Assembly (NCBI RefSeq): GCF_947179165.1
Contig: NC_077240.1
Coordinates: 75,673,501-75,737,500 of the forward strand
Length of the DNA: 64,000 nucleotides
Direction: 5' to 3'
From: Solanum dulcamara
Lineage: Eukaryota > Streptophyta > Magnoliopsida > Solanales > Solanaceae
A program made the position numbers and the translations under genes. The notes under the pieces were generated by a model. The model worked only from the letters and a program-made list of their open reading frames with translations, ran no database searches and was not told the DNA's origin. This document shows, piece by piece, positions 12,849 through 22,568 of the stretch. Within the stretch, counting starts at the first letter, position 1, and each line of letters begins with the position of its first letter.

Positions 12849-13230
12849 CATTTAATACGTTTTGGTTGTGTGGTGTGATTTCATTCTATTGCGTTGAGCG
12901 TTACATAATATTTTCTTTGATCCCCTTATGTACATTTGGGCATTAATTTTTAGTAATAATTACTTCAAATGACCATTTGGTCATTTTAATTACCAAAAAA
13001 TGGTCAATTTCTTGTCCACTTTCGTTGTCGTCGTTGTCTTCTGCTGCCAGTTTCTTCTTCTTCTTCCGGTTTTTTCAGTTTCTTCTTCCAGATTCTACTT
13101 CTTCTTCTTGTTCCAGTTCTTTCTTCTTTTAAAAAATTTGATGTACCGCAGACGTGAATCGTTTCGAGCGAATTATATGTCACAAGACTTGAAACATCGA
13201 GAGTATTTCATATTTAAATTTTGAGATTGT
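12849..13230. other. gene-free stretch
   Basis: AT-rich, with a short self-complementary spot around 12968-13002 (AATGACCATTTGGTCATT). An open frame at 13000-13224 is a low-complexity Phe/Val/Leu run and I do not take it as a gene. Confidence 0.4.
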
Positions 13231-13896
13231 TTAGAGGTGATTTTGAGTTGATCGAGATTGAATAGTCGGTGTATATTTCATGTATACTTAGTATATATTT
13301 CATGTATAATCAAGCTATATTCAACTTTTGTAGTGTATATATTCAATGTATAGTTCATGCATAGGTAAGTCATATTGTATAGTAAGTGTATATGTTCTAT
13401 GACTTTTGGCAAATTATATTGTATAGAAACTGTATGTTTTCTATGATTTTTAACTATTTTTTATATAAATAAAACATAGCTATATTTATTGTAAACTAAT
13501 TACTTTATTGTATATATTTGAAACTACCCCTTAATTTTATTGCTGTAGACTCGTAGTGTTTGGTTAGAGGTGATTTTGAGTTGATCGAGATTGAATAGTC
13601 GGTGTATATTTCATGTATACTTAGTATATATTTCATGTATAATCAAGCTATATTCAACTTTTTTAGTGTATATATTCAATGTATAGTTCATGCATAGGTA
13701 AGTCATATTGTATAGTAAGTGTATATGTTCTATGACTTTTGGCAAATTATATTGTATAGAAACTGTATGTTTTCTATGATTTTTAACTATTTTTTATATA
13801 AATAAAACATAGCTATATTTATTGTAAACTAATTACTTTATTGTATATATTTGAAACTACCCCTTAATTTTATTGCTGTAGACTTGTAGTGTTTGG
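13231..13896. repeat. 333-bp tandem duplication, two copies
   Basis: Units 13231-13563 and 13564-13896 both begin TTAGAGGTGATTTTGAG and end TAGTGTTTGG. They differ at only a few positions (for example CTCGTAGTG vs CTTGTAGTG), so the duplication is recent. The unit is AT-rich with many GTATATTTCATGTATA-like pieces and has no coding signal. Confidence 0.92.
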
Positions 13897-14785
13897 TTAA
13901 ACTTTTCCACCATCGAATATGAAAAATCTTTAGTGTAAAATTGAATGAGATGTGGTTTGGTCTTGTTGAATAATTTAATTATATTGGACTCAAACTGATA
14001 TATTATAATGTAGTGGTGGGGGTGGGGGTAATATTTAAGAAAATACTAACCATAAAATTGGCTAAAGGGAAAGAAAATCAAAACAAAATATATAATTTGA
14101 GACAAATTACTCTATGTAATTCATATCGAACACACATTTATTCATTATCAAGTTACACAGACTAATTAATAAGTACTCAAATATTGAGGTATTATTATAG
14201 AGAACTATAACACTCAACTTTTCATTCTTTTTTTTTTCTTCCTCTGTAGATATAGTAGAAAATAAATGTCAAAACACCAAGTAGTTGATTTCTGGTTAAT
14301 TTGAAGTTGTTTCGTTGTCGGTCAAGTACCTACACATATGATAAAATTAAAATAAGAGAATATCGCTTGAGATAATTTTAATCAATGTCCAAATGTAAAT
14401 CCATATATATCACAATATGTAGCAAATTCGTACGTAGGTCACACAATATAACTATTAAAATTCAAAAGTAACAAATGGTGACGACGTAAAATTTACTCTA
14501 TATAAATACATACGGGTGTAACTTACTCAACATTTATGAATTTCACCACACTTGATTTGTATTGTTAATGAATTAACTTAATATGCATAAATAATTTATT
14601 TAGAATCCTGATTTCCCCTAACATATTTTTATAATAATAATAGAAATATCATAATATATTTAAGATTATTTTTAATATGCGCAGAAAAATCTTTTATTTC
14701 TTTCTTAAACTTCATGTTCAGTGAAACATCGCTACATGAAATATAATGTAAACATGTATATATGGTGTAACATAATTAACTTACT
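13897..14785. other. gene-free stretch downstream of the Cys-rich gene
   Basis: AT-rich intergenic DNA. The right end would hold the 3' UTR of the minus-strand gene that stops at 14786. I see no repeats with clear ends. Confidence 0.4.
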
Positions 14786-16083
14786 CTAGCACTTTGGAAA
14801 AACACGACACTTGTAGAGATCAGCAATGAAAATCTGTCCAAACAAAGAAGACCAGCAGAATTTCTCCCTTTGTACAGCAGCACTAAGTGCATTGCAGCAA
14901 TTTTTCTTTTCAACAGCGCCAGCATTGCAGTGAACTAAAGCTGCCTGCAAGAAAGAAATATGAATTTAAGAATGACCTAATTTAACTTGACACGAAGTTT
15001 AAAAAAAATAAAAATTGTGGTCCTAAATTGAAGTTACGTCAAATATATCAAGATGTATTTTAATCTTGTGGCCTTAAACATGCCCAGGGGCGAAGCTACC
15101 CTTACCTGAGGGGTGTCAACTGTCAAGCGACGCCCCTTCGTCGGAAAATTACATTGCATATAGGTCAAAATTTAATTTAATAAATATATATATACAAGTG
15201 TTGATACTTTCTAACACAAGTTGAATGTTTAGTGTAGTAGTCAAGGAGTTGTGCAAATTGCTTGAGGTTGAATGTTTTACTCCTGTTAATAACATATATT
15301 TTTTTCTTTATATTTTGACAATCATTAATGAAAATCCACTGAACATGTCATGTGGAAAAGTGAAACTAAAAATGTTTTCAAAAAAAGAGAGGGGTCATTT
15401 TTTTTTAGACAAACTAAAAAGAAAAGTAGGTCATTCTTTTTTGAACGGAATACAATTTTTTTTTGTTTCAAATTGTCTGTCTTATTTTCTTTTTCAGCTT
15501 TTAAAAAGAATGTCCCTTTCTATATACTCCCTCCGTTCCTAAATAAGTGTTGCTTTATTCCTAAAAAATAAAAAGTATTTTTACTAATTACCCTTCCTAA
15601 ATACCTTTAAAAAATATAGTTCTTCAGTAGTTTCTTGGTTATCTAAAATTTTCTTTATTTAAATAAGGATAAAATTAAAAGAACATCATTAATGTCTTCT
15701 TGATAATGCAAAACGCCATTTATTTCAAAATGAAATGAAAAAAAACAAGTAAAACACCACTTATTTAGGGACGGATGGAATATCACATATTTAAGATTAC
15801 AAGATTTAGTTTTTTTGATATAATTCACACATCACAAATTTAAGATCACATAATTAAAAAAATAATTATTATTTTCTTAGTCTCAAAATAATTAAGACAA
15901 ACAAATTAAAATTAAAAAAATATAAACTTAAAATATATAAAACTTAAATCATGTATCTGTGCCTACCTGGAAGGGGTCAACACTTCCATTCCCTGCCTGT
16001 GCAAAAGCTCCATGTAGGAGGCTAGAAGCTAAAACAACACTAACCAACAAAATGGTTAAACTCAAGCCCCTAATATTTGTCAT
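14786..16083 (-). CDS. small secreted six-cysteine peptide (two exons)
   Basis: Exon 1 is 16083-15967 (39 codons) and exon 2 is 14944-14786 (52 codons plus TAG), giving 91 aa. The donor is CAG|GTAGGC and the acceptor TTGCAG|GCA, phase 0. Residues 1-28 (MTNIRGLSL...LLHGAFA) have a short charged start, a Leu/Val-rich core and small residues before the cut, which is a signal peptide. I chose this Met because the upstream in-frame Met (16143) would put a lysine-rich stretch before the signal. The mature part has six cysteines in the order C-x9-CC-x12-C-x15-C-x5-C. The CC pair recalls prolamin/lipid-transfer-type folds, but the spacing lacks the eight-Cys pattern, so I do not name a family. It is presumably secreted to the apoplast, role unknown. 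The 1022-bp intron carries a Stowaway MITE. Confidence 0.75.
15085..15200. repeat. GGCGAAGC-type dispersed repeat fragment
   Basis: It starts CCAGGGGCGAAGCTACCCTT and contains CCCTTCGTCGGAAAATTACA, like the ..GGCGGAGCCA.. repeats at 24699 and 36171. Only part is present. It lies in the intron of the Cys-rich gene. Confidence 0.4.
15527..15780. mobile_element. Stowaway-type MITE in an intron
   Basis: The left end CTCCCTCCGTTCCTAAATAA is matched by the inverted right end (TTATTTAGGGACGGATGGAA). TA dinucleotides flank both ends (15525-15526 and 15781-15782). CTCCCTCCGT-type TIRs with TA duplications define Stowaway (Tc1/mariner-related) elements. 254 bp, non-coding, inside the intron of the Cys-rich gene. 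Confidence 0.9.
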
Positions 16084-16168
16084 CTCTTCTAATTGAACTT
16101 TTTTTTTTTCTTTCTTCCAAGGTTTAGGGCTTTTTAGGTTCATGATATGTACTAGTAGTAGTTTGTGT

Positions 16169-16178
16169 ATATATATAA
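16169..16178 (-). promoter_or_regulatory. possible TATA box of the Cys-rich gene
   Basis: A TATATATATA run on the minus strand, about 86-95 bp upstream of the ATG. The position fits a TATA box with a short 5' leader. It is not distinctive, because the whole area is AT-rich. Confidence 0.45.
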
Positions 16179-16199
16179 TAATATAATGAGAGGCTAAGG

Positions 16200-17100
16200 T
16201 TCACTAAAAGAAGAGAGTTGATGAAATGAGGAAGCAATTAATGCGTGCATAGATCTCAAGAAGGGGTCTACAGCAACAGAATTTTTGATGAATGAAGGAA
16301 GTTAACATATACTATATATCTACATAAAATTATTTTAATTATATATAAATAATATAATTTTTTATCGAAGGAAATTCAGATGAATTTCTAATCCTTGACT
16401 GTAAAGTGGCTCTGTCTTGATAGGCAGTTTTATGAAATTTTGTTTATTGGTTAAAGAATGATGTAGGAATTTGTAGCAAGAAAATAATTTATAAGGTTAC
16501 CACGTAAGGCATATTATAATATTTTATTTATAATTACCTTATAAAATAATTTATATCTCTTTTTATGCCGATAGTGCATAGATATTAGAGTAAGATTTAA
16601 TATTATAGGTCAAATTCTAAAGAGGGTGAACCTTGTATACGTAGCTTCCTTAACGGATTGGCAAGATTTCTGCGTAGCTTCCATTTAATTATTTTATATT
16701 TTGAGCGTAGTTATGGCTAAATTGGATCAATGGATCTTGTCTCCTAGAGTGTCCTAGTTGACTTATGGTTGAAATAAATTCTTTATACATAGGTAAAAGG
16801 AAAATAAAATGTGGTGGCACAAGTCACTTGAACTAAAAGATTATTTATGATTGTAGGTAAACTTTGAATTGAAACCCAAAGAATTCAAACGTTAAAACTA
16901 TACGTGATCGTAGAAGCAATGCTAGGCCCCGTGGAAGGAGTTGAAAATCAAAAGGACACTTTTTAAAGTCTAAAGGTCAAAAGGAATCTTCTCTAAAAAC
17001 ACATATTAAAATCGACAGTTCATTCATTATGACTAACAAATTTAATTTTGTCATCCGTTAGTTAACCCAAAGTCCAAAATAATATTACATAAATTTCAAA
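16200..17100. other. gene-free stretch
   Basis: AT-rich upstream region of the Cys-rich gene. Near 16636 and 16672 the motif CGTAGCTTCC occurs twice. I see no genes or elements with clear ends. Confidence 0.4.
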
Positions 17101-17506
17101 AGTAGTGTTGACACCCAATTTTGACCATCCACAACGCAAATTAGCTATCGAGTTTTTTTGAATTCGAACATTTTGAAATAATTAGCTTTTATAAAAAAAA
17201 TAAAAAATAATAATATATGTATATATATATATATTTTCATATTATTCTTAACTATTTTTATCTTTATATAAATTTTAGTATAACATACATATTTCTATAT
17301 AACTATATCTTTGATTACTATTTATGTTATTATTCGAAAATTATCTCAAAAGATTTTTTTTTACTACTAAATAAATTTTAGTTAGGTTAGTTTAATTATG
17401 GTTTGTATTTTTGAAAATTTTAGTTTTTTCTAAAAATAAAAATAAATAAATAAAAAATATCCTTTCTTTTCTTTTTCCATTATCAAACAACTATCCATCT
17501 CTCTAA

Positions 17507-17645
17507 ACTCACTTCTTCACTATCTCTCTCTCTCTCAAAAAACTCACTTCTTCACTATCTCTCTCTCTATCTCAAAAACTCACTTCTTCACTATCTCTCT
17601 CTCTCTCAAAAAACTCACTTCTTCACTATCTCTCTCTCTCTCTAC
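17507..17645. repeat. four copies of a ~40-bp CT-rich unit
   Basis: The unit ACTCACTTCTTCACTATCTC followed by a CT run and a short A run is repeated four times with small length changes. It lies inside the solo LTR. Confidence 0.85.
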
Positions 17646-18278
17646 ACTCTCTTCATCTTCTCAAAAAAAAAAAAAGAGAAAACAAGACAAGTTACCCTCC
17701 TCACCATGCTCTCCCATTATCTCTCAATCTCTCTCCTCTTACATACCACCGAATACTTCTCTTTCACTCGTCTCCGGCGAGAGCTCCGACGAAACACGCA
17801 GGAAAAGCCACCAAGCCGCCGCTAGACTAACAAGACGAGAGGTTTAAGACGGATCTTTACAAATCCGTCTTGGTATGGTTTCGTTTAACTTTATTTTTCT
17901 ATATATGTTGTGTTCTTTTAGATCTAAAAGTTCATTCTTTTTTTTTTATGATTATTGTGTATATGTTGGGTTGATTACATCTTGTGTTTGGTGTTCTTGA
18001 TAAGTTTTCTTGCTTGGAAGATTTAGATCTTTCTCATGTTAGACTCTTTTTACTGATTTTGTTTTCATAACAAATGTTGGGCTGATTAATTACTCTAACC
18101 ATTATTGTTATTTTCTTGCTTATAAGATTCATATTGTTCACATGTTACTACATCACTTTAATTCTTTATTTTTTGCTCCAAATGATTTGCTAAACTCGAG
18201 ATTCAAAGATTTTTTGTTCATTCATAATTGATTAAGATTGCAAAGCATATTTATGTTATTTTTGTTGTTGTTGTTGTT

Positions 18279-18390
18279 GTTCATGTTCATGTTCATGTTC
18301 ATGTTCATGTTCATGTTCATGTTCATGTTCATGTTCATGTTCATGTTCATGTTCATGTTCATGTTCATGTTCATGTTCATGTTCATGTTT
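18279..18390. repeat. (GTTCAT)n hexanucleotide microsatellite
   Basis: About 18 nearly perfect GTTCAT units follow a (GTT)n run at about 18262-18280. Translation gives Phe-Met or Val-His repeats in long open frames, which are artefacts of the repeat. Confidence 0.95.
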
Positions 18391-18430
18391 ATTTCATGTT
18401 TATGTTTATGTTCATGTTCATATTTATGTT

Positions 18431-18665
18431 CTTACACTTTAATTATGTTCATGTTTATATTCTTGTATTTAATTAAGGTTTCATGTTCTTACATTTTAAT
18501 TATGTTCATGTTTATATTCTTGTATTTAATTAAGGTTTCATGTTCTTACATTTTAATTATGTTCATGTTTATATTCTTGTATTTAATTAAGGTTTCGTGT
18601 TCATATTCATGTTCTTACATTTTAATTATGTTCATGTTTATATTCTTGTATTTAATTAAGTTTTT
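18431..18665. repeat. 57-bp tandem repeat, four copies
   Basis: The segment CTTACA(T/C)TTTAATTATG starts at 18431, 18488, 18545 and 18614. The period is 57, 57 then 69 because of a 12-bp insertion. It seems to have grown out of the GTTCAT repeat next to it. Confidence 0.9.
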
Positions 18666-18929
18666 TTTACGGTGAGATTGTTATTATTTGTTATTGTCTA
18701 AATGCATATCTTTTAATTTGGGTATCTATTTGATTAGCTAATTGATAACCGATATTTTATTTTCTTGATTTAGATTTGGGAAATGTTTAATATTTTGCTA
18801 ATCAGACATAATTTGTTGATTGAAATATTTGACTGTTAGGAAATAATTATAGTATTTTTTTTACAAAATTTGCTAGCATGTAGTAATTATTTTGGCATTT
18901 ATCACAATTAATTTTGTCTCCCTTTATTA

Positions 18930-19345
18930 AATTTGAAATAAAGTTGTTATCCTACTACTTTAAATAAAGTTATTACCCTATTACTTTAAATAAAGTTATT
19001 TCACCACTACTTTAAATAAAGTTATTACCTCACTACTTTAAATAAAGCTATTACCCTACTACTTTAAATAAAGCTATTACCCTACTACTTTAAATAAAGC
19101 TATTACCCTACTACTTTAAATAAAGTTGTTACCCTACTACTTTAAATAAAGTTATTACCCTACTACTTTAAATAAAGTTGTTACCCTACTACTTTAAATA
19201 AAGTTATTACCCTACTACTTTAAATAAAGTTATTTCACCACTACTTTAAATAAAGTCATTACTCTATTACTTTAAATAAAGTCATTACCCTACTACTTTA
19301 AATAAAGTTATTTTACTACTACTTTAAATAAAGTTAGTACCCACT
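18930..19345. repeat. 26-bp minisatellite, about 16 copies
   Basis: The unit CTACTACTTTAAATAAAG followed by TTATTACC is repeated head to tail with single-base variants (GTTGTTA, GCTATTA, GTCATTA). It is inside the solo LTR. Confidence 0.92.
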
Positions 19346-20087
19346 TCTTTAAAATAAGTTTTAAATAGTTTTTTTTTATTATTTGGAGGGATGATTACAT
19401 GCCTACTATTTATGTAACAGACTTTATTTTGGCCAATGAAAAATCTCTCCGTCGGGTTTCGAGGCCTCTCCATTTTAAAGACGGAAATTTTAATTTAAGT
19501 TTATATTATATATTATATATTACAAGTTGAAATGGCCGATGAAGAAATTACCGTTGCTTTCCAAGGCCTCCATGTTCATAAGACGGTTTTTATTTTTGTA
19601 TTAGTATTATTATTATTATTGTTATTATTTTTATTTTTATTATTACTATTTATATTATTTATTATTAACATGTTTACTAAGTATTTCTACAGGCGCTGGA
19701 GCAAAATTGACTGATATGCAATTTTATGTATATCTGATATACAAGAAAACTGTTGGTTGTATGCACTAATATACAGTGTATATATAGTTGTGATATACAT
19801 CAGAATTGGCCCCAAAGTCCAAAACGCAGGTGGCCCAACAGCTTAGTCCAGACGTACAGAAACTAAGTGTCGGACCATATTTTTATATGTTCATTACTTA
19901 TTTTTATTTATTATTTTATTGATTCGGTTTGTAATAATTAATTAATTCATGTCGTTCATGATTTTCTTAGCTATTAATTTTAATTTGTTTTAACCTAATT
20001 AGATTCCCCTAAAGATAAACCAATCCATGTTAATTTATTCTTAAAATAATTTTCTATATTTACTTAGTCATTGATAAACTTTTACTT

Positions 20088-20127
<40 letters not shown>

Positions 20128-20498
20128 ATTATAATCAAATATTTAAGTTTTATCAATTTTGTTATTTATTTTTTTTTAATTTTTTTTATAAAAATAATTT
20201 CAAAGTCTTCGTTTTCTTTTAAATTAATATTTCCCAAAGTTAGTCAAATAAATTTCAAATCGTTGGATAACCGCATGTTAGCGGCTATTTTAAGTGCTAA
20301 AACCTTCTTAAAATAGTAATATGAACCTCGTACCCTTTTTCTCTAAATTTTTAAGACTTAAATCTGTTAGAGTCTTTTAAATTAAGTTTTCTTAATTTCT
20401 TTAAAAAATTAAGTGGCGACTCTTTTTTTACTAAAATTGATTTTTTCTTATAAAGATGAAATTAATTTTAAACCGTCTTTTTTCGATATAACAAGTAG

Positions 20499-21270
20499 TT
20501 CGCCCAATTTTTTTTATTAACTCCTCGTATTAAGCTATATGATGTCTCAATTTTAAGTGTATTTTAATACATAAAATCGTGAGTTTTTAAATAATGAAAG
20601 TATATAAAAATGAGAATTTTTTTTTATAAAATAAATTTTACTATTTATTTTCTTACAATCAATAGTAAATAACTACTAAGGTCGACGGGGACAATAATTC
20701 CTTTAAGACCAGTTTTCCTACATAAACTACATTATTGTGCCATGCAACCTGGAGCAATGTCCTTTTCATTTCTATGACGCCTAGTACTGTTGACTCCATA
20801 AGTTCTCAAATATTGCGTATTTACAATTAAATTGAATGGAGAAGGTGGTTAATATGACTCATCTCCCAATGAAAAAAATATGACTCAAAATAAATTTTAC
20901 TATTTACTTGCTTACAATGGAACGACATATATTTTCACTGAAACACTGTCTATTATATATATACTCCGATTGTATCAAGCAGTAAACGTGAATTAACAGT
21001 TAAAAACATGGGATATCAAAGTAAGGGATAACCGCTTGTAAATAGTTTCCATCTTTTGGGGTACAAGTGTTTTTTGCCAAAAATTACGTATTTAGTTTAT
21101 AATAAAGATCACAACAAAAATAAAACTTATCTTTATTTTATTTTTACTTTACAAATTTTAGACGGTGATTATAACATGTGTATAATTAGTGTGTATACAT
21201 TATACACTAATTATACACTTGATATATACTGATTATATGTTGACGGCATCTACAAAAAATTACAGATTAA
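20499..21270. other. gene-free stretch
   Basis: AT-rich intergenic DNA with no coding signal or element ends that I can define. Confidence 0.4.
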
Positions 21271-21486
21271 GAGGTTGTTTGGATTGACATATATTAAGTG
21301 CTTTTAGATATTAAGCTTTTTTCTATTTCTTATGGTGTTTAAAAAAAATAAAAAGCGCTTTTAAACACTTATTTTTAGGTCAAAAAGTAAAATAAGTTAA
21401 AAGATAAAAGTTGGGTCTGACCAAGTTATGATTTTTACCTTTTAACTTATAAGCTATTTTTAAAAAGACAATTCAAATACCCTCTA
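21271..21486. mobile_element. short TIR element (MITE), unclassified
   Basis: The left end GAGGTTGTTTGGATTGAC and the inverted right end GAGGGTATTTGAATTGTC form imperfect TIRs. Short AACTTATAAG-type subterminal motifs occur inside. The same GTTTGGATTGACTTATAAG end type recurs at 33432 and 54096. The flanking TAA/TAG could be a 3-bp duplication. Confidence 0.5.
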
Positions 21487-21639
21487 GGTGGGTGAATCTT
21501 TTTTTAGCTACCTAACTATAAATGTTAAGATGAAACTACCTTATTAGACATACATCCATACCATAAATATTAATTGTACCTATACTTTCAAATAGTTACT
21601 TATCTTACCACTAATTAAGAGTTAATTATTATATATTGA

Positions 21640-21925
21640 GGAAGATACATCTATATATATATATATATATATATATTTACTATCAGATACACTAAAATAG
21701 GAAAAGAGGTGAGCGAGATGGGGAGGGAGGCGGGTGAGATACATGCGAATCATATTCGATACACACTAGATGCATATCTAGTAGATGGAGGGAGGCGAGC
21801 GGGATTTTTCTATGAATTCCAGATGCATACGAATCCACTTAGATATAATGTATCTAAAATAAATTACACATAATTTTGACCCTATATATCCCGATATACA
21901 TGTATCTAGATATATCTAGACACTC
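21640..21925. repeat. (TA)n run and GGGAGGGAGGCG-type repeat
   Basis: A TA microsatellite (about 21650-21677) is followed by two related GGAGGGAGGCG(G/A)G pieces (about 21723 and 21788) and several GATACA/CTAGATGCAT motifs. No coding signal. Confidence 0.5.
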
Positions 21926-22107
21926 CAAAATCTAATAAGATTTGTAATATTGCAAATTAGAGTATATCAAAGTAATTAGATTCTAAGCTAGTGGAATTTC
22001 TGTAAATTTTCAATTATTTTAATACATTTAAATCTAAATTAAGTTAGTAGCTTCTATGTGTTGTCATTGTTGATAGTGACATGGTGTAAGCATAACTTGC
22101 ACAGTTG

Positions 22108-22329
22108 AGAAACAAGTAGGAATATTCATATTCCATGAGCATATGCATTTCCTATTCTTTGAATAACTTGCATATCAATTATTACTCTCACCATTTTAAT
22201 TTGTTTGGTCACAGAGTTAGAAACAAGTAGGAATATTCATATTCCATGAGCATATGCATTTCCTATTCTTTGAATAACTTGCATATCAATTATTACTCTC
22301 ACCATTTTAATTTGTTTGGTCACAGAGTT
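22108..22329. repeat. 111-bp tandem duplication
   Basis: Units 22108-22218 and 22219-22329 both start AGAAACAAGTAGGAATATTC and end GGTCACAGAGTT. They look identical. The right part of each unit holds the left end of a Stowaway-like element, so the duplication copied a MITE end. Confidence 0.93.
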
Positions 22330-22524
22330 TTAAAATGTTAAGAAGACTTTTGAATCTTATAATTTTAAATTAAAAATATGTTGAACGTACCAAAATATCT
22401 TTTAATCTTGTGGCCTTAAACATGTCTTGTGAAAAGTTGAGATTATCGAGTTGCCAAGAAAAAGGAAAGAGACTACATTTTGTTTTAGCGAAAAAGTAAG
22501 ATAAACAAATTGGAACAGAGGGAG
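22296..22524. mobile_element. Stowaway-like MITE
   Basis: The left end CTCTCACCATTTTAATTTGT pairs with the inverted right end (CTCCCTCTGTTCCAATTTGT when reversed). TA flanks both sides (22294-22295 and 22525-22526). It lies about 45 bp past the stop of the hydrolase gene, in its likely 3' region. Confidence 0.75.
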
Positions 22525-22568
22525 TAACTTACGATGGTCATCTTTGAGTACAATGAATGAATTAATAC

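Larger units (their letters stand above)
17106..20493 (+). mobile_element. 3.4-kb solo LTR
   Basis: It begins TGTTGACACCCAATTTTGAC and ends TTCGATATAACA. A perfect 5-bp duplication AGTAG flanks it (17101-17105 and 20494-20498). The interior has no gag or pol coding, only a pyrimidine-rich leader, simple repeats and a ..GTGGCGACTC.. motif near 20412. Very long LTRs with a TGTTGACACCC start fit a large gypsy (Tat/Ogre-like) family, but that assignment is inference. The orientation is assumed from the TGTTGACACCC start. No partner LTR lies in the window. Confidence 0.82.

Noticed and set aside
13000..13224. Hydrophobic frame MVNFLSTFVVVVVF as a signal peptide gene
   Set aside because: Low-complexity TTC/GTC repeats explain the hydrophobic run, with no mature domain behind it.
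18228..18675. Long open frames of Phe-Met and Val-His repeats
   Set aside because: They are translations of the GTTCAT microsatellite in the solo LTR. No start context, no conserved domain.
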